From Arenibacter catalasegens (GTDB lineage Bacteria; Bacteroidota; Bacteroidia; Flavobacteriales; Flavobacteriaceae), in NCBI RefSeq assembly GCF_002909235.1, contig NZ_PHQQ01000010.1, positions 62,001 through 126,000 of the forward strand: DNA of 64,000 bases. Direction: 5' to 3'. Positions 27,183-35,563 of the stretch are shown here, piece after piece; the stretch's first letter is position 1; each line of letters begins with the position of its first letter. Position numbers and translations under genes: made by a program. A model generated the notes under the pieces. That model was not told where the DNA came from and made no database searches. It saw nothing but the letters and a program-made list of their open reading frames with translations.

Positions 27183-28523
27183 TTATAGTTTGCTGTTAAG
27201 TACCGTTTCCAATTCTGTTTTGTTGTTAATTACTTGTACCATGGATTGAAGGTATTCCTGTTGTGCATTGTACAACTGTGTTTGTGCCTGTCTTAGCTCA
27301 AAGCTGGAGGCAAGGCCTTCGGTGTATTTCACTTGGTTTTTATATTCTATTCGTTCTGCTAAGGCCAAATTTTCGCTTGCCGTATTGTATTCTTCTATGG
27401 AAAAGAGGTAATTGCTTTTTGCAGTTTTGTGATGTAGGCGAATATTCTGTTCGGTCTCAGACAGTTCAGTCTTGGCTTTGTCCAACGCAATTTTTGCCCT
27501 CGCTGTTTTAGCGCTTCTCCCTAAAGAACTAAAAATTGGAATGTGTAGGTCTAAGCCCAATACCGATGAATCGAACCATTCGGTATCGTTACTTAAAAAG
27601 TTGAACTTGTCACTGTAAGAGGTGCTACCGTAATTTACAAACGCATTTAAGGTTGGCAGGGCCATACTTTTTTGCAGCTTAAGTTCCAATTCCCTTTGCT
27701 GGTTTAGATTGTTCACTATTTTAAAATCGATGTTGTTGTCTAGTATGAAATCTTCTTCCAAGAGATCTAAACGTATCTGAGCTTGGGCCAAATCGGATAG
27801 TTTTTCCTTTAATAGGGTAGGAGCATCTATGTCCAGACCCATAATTATATTTAACATCTGTAAGGTGATCGACTGTAGACGAAGCGAGTTTTTTAATTGA
27901 TTGTCAATGGAGGATAGGGTAATCTGTAATTGTTCCACGCTTTCTTCATCGCCAAGCCCATTTTCGAAAAGCTTTTGGGTTTCGAAAAGATTTTTTTCCA
28001 AATTGACCTTGTTTTTTTCCAAAATGGCAACGCTTTCCTGCGACAAAAGAACATTCCCATAAGCCTCAACAACAGATTTACGCACCTCCAATTCAGTTTT
28101 CTCCTTGTTGTTATTACTATAGGCAATAAAGGTTTTTGCCGCTTGAATGCCAACGAGGTATGACCCGTCAAAAATTTGTTGTTTAAGGGTCGCCGTGGCA
28201 TTGGCAGTTTGGGGTTGTCCAAAGACAACGGGAATAAAGGTTCCCGGCTCCTGGCCCGCCAATTCACCTGGCAACAGGGATACGGGTTGCTTTAATTGAT
28301 TTTGATAGCTCACAGCCCCATCTATTTGTGGAAGCCCCGTGGCAATTGTTTCCCATTTTTGTTTTTTTGCGTCCAACAAATCCCTATCGGCATTAATGGC
28401 GCTGTAATTGTTCTCCAAGGCAAAGGCAATAGCTTCCTCTAGGCTGAAACTATATGTCTGTTCTTGGGCGTAGGTCCAAGTAACTGTAAATAGCATCAAA
28501 AGTGCTAAAAAGCTATATTTCAT
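27183..28523 (-). CDS. TolC-family outer membrane efflux channel
   Basis: About 446 residues from the ATG at 28523, which places a clean signal peptide (MKYSFLALLMLFTVTWTYAQ) at the N-terminus; an ATG 33 bases upstream at 28556 would add 11 polar residues. Two OEP repeats are visible: AIAFALENNYSAINADRDLL with a long alpha-hairpin in each half, and AERIEYKNQVKYTEGLASSF near the end. It is the outer-membrane duct of the tripartite pump. Position between tetR and the adaptor gene supports one operon. Confidence 0.94.
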   Translation of the reverse strand: MKYSFLALLMLFTVTWTYAQEQTYSFSLEEAIAFALENNYSAINADRDLLDAKKQKWETIATGLPQIDGAVSYQNQLKQPVSLLPGELAGQEPGTFIPVVFGQPQTANATATLKQQIFDGSYLVGIQAAKTFIAYSNNNKEKTELEVRKSVVEAYGNVLLSQESVAILEKNKVNLEKNLFETQKLFENGLGDEESVEQLQITLSSIDNQLKNSLRLQSITLQMLNIIMGLDIDAPTLLKEKLSDLAQAQIRLDLLEEDFILDNNIDFKIVNNLNQQRELELKLQKSMALPTLNAFVNYGSTSYSDKFNFLSNDTEWFDSSVLGLDLHIPIFSSLGRSAKTARAKIALDKAKTELSETEQNIRLHHKTAKSNYLFSIEEYNTASENLALAERIEYKNQVKYTEGLASSFELRQAQTQLYNAQQEYLQSMVQVINNKTELETVLNSKL

Positions 28524-28567
28524 AAAATTCGATTTAATGTTTTTTGATCGGGTCATTTAGTTGTTTT

Positions 28568-29173
28568 TTATTCATGTGTAGAATCGATGATATCATTTAG
28601 TATCTTTCTTCCCTTTGGTGTTACAATTCCACGCAAATGATATTCAAGAAAATAATCCTGTAATTCTTTTGCAGAGAAATTGCCCTCTGGAAAAAAGCGT
28701 TCGTCCTTGATACTTGCCACGCCCGAAATATAGATGCGTGATACAAATTCGATGTTCAAATTTTCCCTGTAAATCCCAAGTTCTAAACCTCTTTTAATAT
28801 TTTTTATCGTGCATTCCTGCATTAGTTCGTATTGCTTTTTCCTAAGGTTTGCAAAAATTTTGGGATAGTATTTCTGTAACTGGTACTGGGGGGAAGACTT
28901 TTCATCCTTTAAATGGGAAATGACAAACTTTTTAATGTCGTACAATTCTTCAATAGGATTCTTAACATTGGCACATATGAATTCTATTCCTGTATTAATT
29001 TGATTAAATAAGCTAAAAGTACACTCCTGTACCAACTTCGTCTTATTTTCAAAATGGGTGTAAATCGTTTTTTTGGATATCCCCATTTCATTAGCCAAAT
29101 CGTCCATGGTAACACTTTTGAACCCCAGGTTCAAAAACATATCAGTTGCCTTTTCTAAAATTTTTTCTTTCAT
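28568..29173 (-). CDS. TetR/AcrR family transcriptional regulator
   Basis: A 201-residue repressor-type protein. The N-terminal HTH is VTMDDLANEMGISKKTIYTH, residues 21-40, followed by the usual FENKTKLVQEC helix. The C-terminal ligand domain is divergent, as expected. It is the first gene of the efflux operon (tetR-tolC-adaptor-RND). A promoter and a palindrome between its -33 and -7 elements (29182-29211) suggest autoregulation of the whole operon, relieved by a pump substrate. Confidence 0.94.
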   Translation of the reverse strand: MKEKILEKATDMFLNLGFKSVTMDDLANEMGISKKTIYTHFENKTKLVQECTFSLFNQINTGIEFICANVKNPIEELYDIKKFVISHLKDEKSSPQYQLQKYYPKIFANLRKKQYELMQECTIKNIKRGLELGIYRENLNIEFVSRIYISGVASIKDERFFPEGNFSAKELQDYFLEYHLRGIVTPKGRKILNDIIDSTHE

Positions 29174-29181
29174 AGAGTTTG

Positions 29182-29211
29182 CAAATATAGTTTAGGAAAC
29201 TAATAAAACAA
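29182..29211 (-). promoter_or_regulatory. Efflux operon promoter with embedded TetR-type operator
   Basis: On the minus strand TTG (29211-29209), 19 bp, TATATTTG (29189-29182) matches the Bacteroidota promoter consensus. The palindrome TAGTTTAGGAAACTA (29188-29202) lies between the two elements, the classical place for a repressor. A further AGTTTCC half-site is at 29216-29222. The -7 box is only 8 bp from the tetR start, so the leader would be very short. Confidence 0.75.
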
Positions 29212-29333
29212 AAAAAGTTTCCATAGTTTTACGATTTCTTAACATTTCGGTCAATTTCCTTCTATTGGCATTGAGATTTGTTTCATTATGATAAGTGATG
29301 TCTTTTAATGTATTTTTGAAAAAAATTGCCATT

Positions 29334-30308
29334 ATGCAGAGTATAGAACAATACAGGGCCGAATTCCTGGCCTATATGGAGTATAAATTCAAAATTAAAG
29401 AGCCTGTAAATCTGTATGAGCCTATCTCCTATATTCTTAATTTAGGCGGGAAACGATTAAGACCTGTTTTAACTTTAATGACGACCGATATTTTTGGAGG
29501 GGATTATAAAAAGGCTTTGGATGCCTCTTTGGCCATTGAGGTATTTCACAATTTTTCTTTGGTACATGATGATATTATGGATGAGGCCCCATTGAGAAGG
29601 GGAAAGCAGACCCTTCATAAAAAGTGGGACATGAATACAGGAATTCTTTCTGGGGATGCCATGTTAATATATAGTTATCAACTGTTGGAAAGTTATCCTG
29701 CGAGCACCTATAAGAACTTAATGAAATTGTTCAGTAAAACTGCTTTGGAAGTTTGCGAAGGACAACAGTATGATGTGGATTTTGAGAACAGGGAAGATGT
29801 AAGCATTCCTGAATATCTCATTATGATTCAAAATAAGACGGCTGTTTTAGTAGCCGCGGCCATGAAAATGGGGGCTATAATTGCAGATGAATCGGAGGAT
29901 GTCCAAGATTTGATTTATGATTTTGGAAAAAATCTGGGGATTGCCTTTCAACTTCAGGACGATTATTTGGATGCTTTTGGAGACCCCAAAAGCTTTGGAA
30001 AACAGGTAGGGGGCGATATTATTGAAAACAAAAAGACCTATTTGTACTTAAAAGCTTTGGAATTGGGAACCCCAGATCAGGCTCAAGAATTAGAGCATTT
30101 GTTTTCCATTAAACCAAAGGATGCCACCAATAAAATAAATACCGTTAAAGAATTATTTGAGGAAACAGGGGCAGTATCCCGTACTATAAAAGAGATAGAA
30201 AGTTACACCGATAAGGCATTTAAAACTTTGGAAATGCTAAGCGTTGCACCTGGGAAAAAGGAAACATTAAGGCAGTTTGGAACTGCCTTAATGAACCGCG
30301 AAGTATAA
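29334..30308 (+). CDS. Polyprenyl (geranylgeranyl/farnesyl-type) diphosphate synthase
   Basis: Condenses isopentenyl diphosphate onto allylic diphosphates to make C15-C20 or longer chains for carotenoids and menaquinone. About 324 residues from the ATG at 29334; a GTG at 29295 would add 13 residues. The first aspartate-rich motif is DDIMDEA (about residues 79-85) with the following RRGKQTLH, and the second is QDDYLDAFGD (about 206-215). GGKRLRPVL at about residue 40 binds the substrate phosphates. Chain length cannot be predicted by eye. Dxs and lycopene cyclase in the same window make a carotenoid role reasonable. Confidence 0.93.
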   Translation: MQSIEQYRAEFLAYMEYKFKIKEPVNLYEPISYILNLGGKRLRPVLTLMTTDIFGGDYKKALDASLAIEVFHNFSLVHDDIMDEAPLRRGKQTLHKKWDMNTGILSGDAMLIYSYQLLESYPASTYKNLMKLFSKTALEVCEGQQYDVDFENREDVSIPEYLIMIQNKTAVLVAAAMKMGAIIADESEDVQDLIYDFGKNLGIAFQLQDDYLDAFGDPKSFGKQVGGDIIENKKTYLYLKALELGTPDQAQELEHLFSIKPKDATNKINTVKELFEETGAVSRTIKEIESYTDKAFKTLEMLSVAPGKKETLRQFGTALMNREV

Positions 30309-30309
30309 G

Positions 30310-33300
30310 TTATTCTTTTTTCATACCGGCCAAGAATTCGATTACATCCCTTATTTCCCTTTTGGACATTAAGGAACCCATAGGAGGCATCCCTGAAGCC
30401 ATATTTTGTCTCTTATCTATTCTGGATAGTGCAATTTCCATGGGTTCTGCATCAGAGGTTTTAAGTATGAGCTCATCCTTGGTTTCCTCTTCCAAAATTC
30501 CTGTAACCGTTTGCCCATCTTTTAGGGTAACGGTAACCATTCCGTAACCTGGTGATAAACGTGCACTCGGATTAATCAACGCCTCCAGTATTTGTTCCCT
30601 GCTCAATAGGTTTCCAATATTGTCCATGGCAGGGCCTACAGATCCACCTGCACCCCCAACGGCATGGCACCTAACACATTGCCCAGTTGAATTAGTATTG
30701 AAATAGTCATATCCTGCCCTTCTGTTTCCGCCATTTAGGGTTTCAGAATAGGCATCCAAACCATCACCGTGGGCTTTAAGTTTGCCCAGTTGAGCAATTA
30801 GTTCTTTGGATTGGGTAGCCTCAACAGCCTCTGTCAGATCCAAGATAACCCCATTTGATAGCTTCTTGTTATTTCCTTGTTTTATTAGAGCGCTTAGTAC
30901 ATCCTTACTTTTTTCAAGTGGCATCTCTCCCAAAACGCTTAGCATTTTTTGTTGTTCAATAATGGACCCACTTTTAAATATAGGCTCTACAATAGCGGGC
31001 AATTTTTCTTTGGGAATATCAACTTGGGTTACTAATCCTACAGCCACGGTACGCACATCCCGATTTTTATCTGCCATACCAATTCTCATAGCCTCTTCAA
31101 TATTGGTATAATTTAGATCTCCAAGTGCCATTAACATGGCAGAACGCACCTCTGGGGAAGTATTGCTTTTCATGATAGTTGCCAATTGGGCATTGTAACC
31201 ATCTATTTTGAGGGCGCTTATGGCCTTGGCTGCGGCCACTAAAATATCCGGGTTTTTATCCTTTAAAAAGTCGGGAATATATTTTTCTATTTTATGTTTT
31301 ACGGCAATGGCATCCCTATTAATTTCTCCCCTATAACGCCCATCTACCCTGTCCAGGACAGAAGGGGAGGCCCATGTGCCAATGGCTGCCAATGCTTCAC
31401 CTCTAAGTGTGCTGGACACAGTTGTTCTGCGTGCAAAGTCGATTAGCAGGTCCAACTCCTTATCACCTCCAACCCTAAGTGCGGCATTAATACTTCTGCG
31501 CAATAATGGTTCAGAGGTAAATCTTTCCTCTTTCAACAAGGAGGCTAAAGCAGGCAAGGCAGGTTCAATTGACCAATCGTCGTTGATTGCCCTAGCGGCC
31601 TCGGTAACTATATATTCATCCTGGTCCCTTAAAAAAAGGGCTAAATGTTCATTCTGTAGTCGTCTCAATACCAATACAGCGGCTATGCGCAAACTTCTGT
31701 TTTTACTGTCGGCCAAGGCAATTATAGGGGCAGTTTCTCCAATTCTGCTAAGCGCCAATACAGCTGCATGTCTTAAATAAAGATCTTCGTCATTATTAGC
31801 CTCCAACATGGTTAATAAGGGCTGAACTGCACTTTTTTCCGCAATCCTACCTATAGCTTGTGCAGCGAAGAAACGAACTCGGGCGTTTTGGTGTCCAAGC
31901 AAGGAAATTAGGTTTTTACCGGCATTATTATATCTAACATCTCCCAGAGTTTTGGCAGCCTGTGCCACAATTTCCGCGTCACTGTCCTTTAAAAGGAGCA
32001 TTAAAGCTTCCGCTCTTTCCAATTTTTTTCGTGCCAATTGTCCAATGCCCCAAATTCCATGGACCCGGGCCAATTGGTTTTCCTTTTGTGTAATGGCTAC
32101 GGTAAATGCTTTTTGGCCCTTATTATCCCTATCTGCCAATTCGAACTGCGCTTTTTGGCGAATACGCATATCTGGATATGATAGGAATTGGATCAATTCG
32201 TCTGCGCTTTGGTCTGTATAGTCCAAGGTCATTAAACGCTCTGTTTCCTTTCTTTCCGCCTTAAGGTCGTTTTTGTTGGCAGCAACATCCAACTTCCAGA
32301 CCCGACCGTAATTTTTGGTGTCCCAGCCGTTCATCCAGTCTGCAATGTAAAGAGCACCATCCGGTGCGAAACGAATTCCTGTAGGGAGAATTCCACTCAA
32401 AATATCTTGTTCCTTATTTAATTCAAAGGAGGCACCTTTAGGTTTTAAGTCGAAACTCCATATGTGAGATCTACTTGGATTACCAACAAACTCCACTAGA
32501 AAAAATTTATTTTTCCATTCTTTCCCCAAGGCCGTGCCGGGGTTGTATGCCATTCCAGTGGGACCATTGTGAAAGTTCATTATGGGCGGAATAATATAGG
32601 CGGCTTGGTTTTCCCAACGTGGAACAAAAAGTTTTTCATCCATCCAAACGTTGTAGCTATTGTTTTTTGGGTCGGTATATTTGCCATATTGCCAGTTGGA
32701 GCGCCAACCTGCATCCGATCCTTCGACAATATATACCAAGCGTTCACTTTCTCCACGGTGATCTCCGTCATTATCAGCGGTAATAATATTACCGTATTCG
32801 TCAAATACGAATTCATGCGTATTACGGACACCAGCGGCAAAAACTTCAAAATCGCTACCATCGGGATTGGATCTAACAATAACCCCTTGATTAGGGTATT
32901 TGTGATTTGTTCCGTCTGCGGTAGTAATATTGGCCCCTATATCGCCAATACCCCAATATATCCTTCCGTCAGGACCTTCAATAGCTCCGGACATTCCATG
33001 TCCCCCAAAACCGATATGTACCCCGTAACCATGGGAAATGGAAGTTTTATCGTTCATAATCCCATCTCCATCCTCATCGGTAATTCTCCACATATCCGGA
33101 GCAATACCTACGAACATATCATTTTTCCTAACCAATAATGCTCCGGCAACATCCGATTTTTCTTCATTAAAATCATTCACAATTCTTGTAGCAACATTGG
33201 CATAGCCATTAGCATTTTGATCCTCCAATTTCCATATTTCCTCCTTTTGCACCGTGAGATCTTTCCAATCGTGGATGCCATCATTATTTAAGTCCTTTAA

Positions 33301-33720
33301 CCATTCGTTTTCCTCGGTTTTTTCGGAGGCGAAGGTTTCATGTAAAAAGTTCTTTCTATCCTCCACGGATTGTAGGGCAATTGATGGTGTCATCCAATGT
33401 CTGAAACCTCTGATATCAAATTCAGAGTTTTTTTGACGGTTGGTCCTAGTAAGGTATATGTTTCCTTCATCGTCAACGGACATCGCCACTGGATCAGGAG
33501 CCAAGGAATCTGAAGCCCATAAAGACAATGTTAAGCCTTCTGCGACTTGTGCGGGAACGCTTTCCCTTATTTCCTTAAACCTGTTTAAGGCAGTAGTGGT
33601 GTCTTCTTTTATTACCAACAAGGGTTCCTGGGGTTGCTTGGGTTTTTTATCACAGGATATGGCAAAAATGCCAAAAAGGGATAGAACTAAGGCAGTTCTG
33701 AAGGTAGATATGGTTTGCAT
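30310..33720 (-). CDS. Large lipoprotein: PVC-type/DUF7133 beta-propeller, HEAT repeats and cytochrome c
   Basis: A 1136-residue protein with a lipoprotein signal (LFGIFAISC, Cys at residue 23). Residues about 60-490 form a glucose-dehydrogenase-like propeller of the membrane-bound dehydrogenase family (WGIGDIGANI, GVRNTHEFVFDEYGNIITAD, GPTGMAYNPG, FAPDGALYIADWMNG). Residues about 510-960 are HEAT repeats (AARAINDDWSIEPALPALAS and similar). The C-terminus has a c-type haem site CVRCH (about residue 1015) and a late Met in MASGMPPMG. Such proteins, common in Planctomycetota and Bacteroidota, are thought to oxidise sugars or related compounds; the substrate is unknown. It converges on the polyprenyl synthase gene with a one-base gap. 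Confidence 0.88.
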   Translation of the reverse strand: MQTISTFRTALVLSLFGIFAISCDKKPKQPQEPLLVIKEDTTTALNRFKEIRESVPAQVAEGLTLSLWASDSLAPDPVAMSVDDEGNIYLTRTNRQKNSEFDIRGFRHWMTPSIALQSVEDRKNFLHETFASEKTEENEWLKDLNNDGIHDWKDLTVQKEEIWKLEDQNANGYANVATRIVNDFNEEKSDVAGALLVRKNDMFVGIAPDMWRITDEDGDGIMNDKTSISHGYGVHIGFGGHGMSGAIEGPDGRIYWGIGDIGANITTADGTNHKYPNQGVIVRSNPDGSDFEVFAAGVRNTHEFVFDEYGNIITADNDGDHRGESERLVYIVEGSDAGWRSNWQYGKYTDPKNNSYNVWMDEKLFVPRWENQAAYIIPPIMNFHNGPTGMAYNPGTALGKEWKNKFFLVEFVGNPSRSHIWSFDLKPKGASFELNKEQDILSGILPTGIRFAPDGALYIADWMNGWDTKNYGRVWKLDVAANKNDLKAERKETERLMTLDYTDQSADELIQFLSYPDMRIRQKAQFELADRDNKGQKAFTVAITQKENQLARVHGIWGIGQLARKKLERAEALMLLLKDSDAEIVAQAAKTLGDVRYNNAGKNLISLLGHQNARVRFFAAQAIGRIAEKSAVQPLLTMLEANNDEDLYLRHAAVLALSRIGETAPIIALADSKNRSLRIAAVLVLRRLQNEHLALFLRDQDEYIVTEAARAINDDWSIEPALPALASLLKEERFTSEPLLRRSINAALRVGGDKELDLLIDFARRTTVSSTLRGEALAAIGTWASPSVLDRVDGRYRGEINRDAIAVKHKIEKYIPDFLKDKNPDILVAAAKAISALKIDGYNAQLATIMKSNTSPEVRSAMLMALGDLNYTNIEEAMRIGMADKNRDVRTVAVGLVTQVDIPKEKLPAIVEPIFKSGSIIEQQKMLSVLGEMPLEKSKDVLSALIKQGNNKKLSNGVILDLTEAVEATQSKELIAQLGKLKAHGDGLDAYSETLNGGNRRAGYDYFNTNSTGQCVRCHAVGGAGGSVGPAMDNIGNLLSREQILEALINPSARLSPGYGMVTVTLKDGQTVTGILEEETKDELILKTSDAEPMEIALSRIDKRQNMASGMPPMGSLMSKREIRDVIEFLAGMKKE

Positions 33721-33786
33721 GTGAGTAATTGGTTTTTAAAAGAGTAAAATATACGGGTATATATCAGTATTAGAAAATATAGCTTG

Positions 33787-34947
33787 TTAAATTAAAAAAA
33801 CCCTTCGGATGAAGGCCTGAATAAATTCTTTTTTAGGGCAGGCAGCTATTATTTTTAAGTCTTCCAGGATACCGGTTTTTTCGTCTAAAAATTTAAATAT
33901 TTGTTGTGGCCCACGGTTCTTGAACAGTTGTCCAAAAATTAATCTTCCCTTATTGTTGGTCTTATGTAGTATATCCAATAGGAGGAGGTCATAAAACCAA
34001 AATCGGTCCTTTTTAAAAAAGGAATTTAATGGTTTGTCTCTTTTTAAAAATGGGATTAACGCTGTTATTTTTTGGTGTGTCCGCATAAAGGTATAGCCCG
34101 AACTTGGCTTTGCCCAGCCTCCGGCAACACCTATATGCATTAGGTTTGTGCTGTTGTGGATGTTAAAATCATAACAGCTCATGGGGATACTTCCTTTTTC
34201 CCTTTCTATTATTTCATAATCTTGGCAACCCAATTCATCATTTAGATAGGACTTTATAGCCTCTTCATATTCCTTTTCTGGGAGCATATTTTCAGAGAAT
34301 AAGGTGTATTCCACCAAGGCCTCTGTTTCTGAAAATGGCAATACGTACATAAAACGGGTGTTTCCCTTCTGTGGAATGGAGAAATCCATAAAAGTGGCTT
34401 GATTCCCATCAAATATAGGTTTTGTTGTTTTTACAAACCATCCTATGAAATGTTGCTGTAAAACCGGATATTTTTGTTGTTGTAACAGCGGCTTATAGTC
34501 AAATATACTATTGAATACCCTTTTGCCTTTAAAAGTATTGGTATCAGTGGAGACCATTACTTCATTGCCTTTATCTTGAACTTCTTTTACGTTCCCTTGT
34601 AACAAAGTGATGTTGGAACGGCAAGCTAATTGGTTACGGTAAGAACGGTAAAAATCCTCAGCTCGAATCATTTTATACAGGTATGGGGCAATGGACGTGC
34701 GTTTGGAATATTGATCATCTGCTACTAGAATATGATCCCAGGTTTTGTAAAGTATAGTATCAAAATCTCCTTCGCCAATTTCCCAAAAACACCAGGTGCG
34801 GTCATTTTGTTTGTTTAAATTTCTGTCTAACAATAGGATTGATTTCTGAGCAAAGAAATTATCCTTGGTCATAGCATTGGCCAATAACAAACCAGAGGCC
34901 CCTGCGCCAATAATAATATAATCGTATGTTGCCGTGGAAATACTCAA
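33787..34947 (-). CDS. crtY: Lycopene beta-cyclase (CrtY type)
   Basis: Cyclises the ends of lycopene to beta-carotene, precursor of zeaxanthin-type pigments. The 386-residue protein begins with an FAD/NAD-binding Rossmann motif YIIIGAGASGLLLANAM (residues 10-26), followed by LLDRNLNKQNDRTWCFWE, the typical segment of the CrtY/CrtL family. The middle has GGWAKPSSGYTFMRT, also conserved. Other carotenoid genes (crtB, crtI, crtZ) are not in the window, so this is a detached pigment gene. Confidence 0.93.
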   Translation of the reverse strand: MSISTATYDYIIIGAGASGLLLANAMTKDNFFAQKSILLLDRNLNKQNDRTWCFWEIGEGDFDTILYKTWDHILVADDQYSKRTSIAPYLYKMIRAEDFYRSYRNQLACRSNITLLQGNVKEVQDKGNEVMVSTDTNTFKGKRVFNSIFDYKPLLQQQKYPVLQQHFIGWFVKTTKPIFDGNQATFMDFSIPQKGNTRFMYVLPFSETEALVEYTLFSENMLPEKEYEEAIKSYLNDELGCQDYEIIEREKGSIPMSCYDFNIHNSTNLMHIGVAGGWAKPSSGYTFMRTHQKITALIPFLKRDKPLNSFFKKDRFWFYDLLLLDILHKTNNKGRLIFGQLFKNRGPQQIFKFLDEKTGILEDLKIIAACPKKEFIQAFIRRVFLI

Positions 34948-35069
34948 TTGTGTTAAGGGATTAGGCCGAGTTTAGTGTGAATTAGTGTCCATCATCGGGA
35001 TGCCATCCAAAAGTACAAATTCTATTGGTAGAACTTACAAACCGGATAATGGTAAATTATGGAGATTTT

Positions 35070-35561
35070 TTAAGGCATTTTCTCTAGTATTCCCAGTAAT
35101 TGATCGGCATCAAGATATTGAAAATAGCGTGCTTGGGCAATAAAAGAGGAATCCATAAATACTAATGCTGGTAGCGTAAAGGGGGCATCTTTTCTGCTAG
35201 CCAATAGAAGGGGTATTTCATGAACGGGATTACGTCTTTTTGCTCTTGGATTTGTAAAACGCTGTTCTCCAAAAACAATGGTATCCTTGGTTTCTACATT
35301 AAATTTTATAGCATAGAAATCCTTATTTATTTTATGAACAACTTTAGGGTCTTTAAAGGCTACTTCATCCATTTTTAAGCAAGGAGAACACCAATCCGCA
35401 TAAAAATGTATGAATACCTTTTGCGGATGTACTTTAAGGGAATCATGTAGTTGCTCAAAGCTAATCCAATTAATTTCATTTTTTTCTTGTGCATGTGCAT
35501 CGTTCCATGGTAGAAATGAATTCACCAGCAATATTATAAGTGTTGTCTTGGGTAGCTTCAT
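35070..35561 (-). CDS. Exported thioredoxin-fold protein
   Basis: A 163-residue protein with a signal-like N-terminus (LIILLVNSFLPWNDAHAQ) and a thioredoxin fold. The active site WCSPCLKMDE is at about residues 57-66, preceded by KVFIHFYAD. It resembles the DUF255/thioredoxin_7 group acting in the periplasm. Its start is 2 bp from the TonB receptor stop, so the two are one operon; the receptor plug contains a CQTC motif that a periplasmic thiol-disulfide protein could act on, though this is conjecture. Confidence 0.85.
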   Translation of the reverse strand: MKLPKTTLIILLVNSFLPWNDAHAQEKNEINWISFEQLHDSLKVHPQKVFIHFYADWCSPCLKMDEVAFKDPKVVHKINKDFYAIKFNVETKDTIVFGEQRFTNPRAKRRNPVHEIPLLLASRKDAPFTLPALVFMDSSFIAQARYFQYLDADQLLGILEKMP

Positions 35562-35563
35562 TC

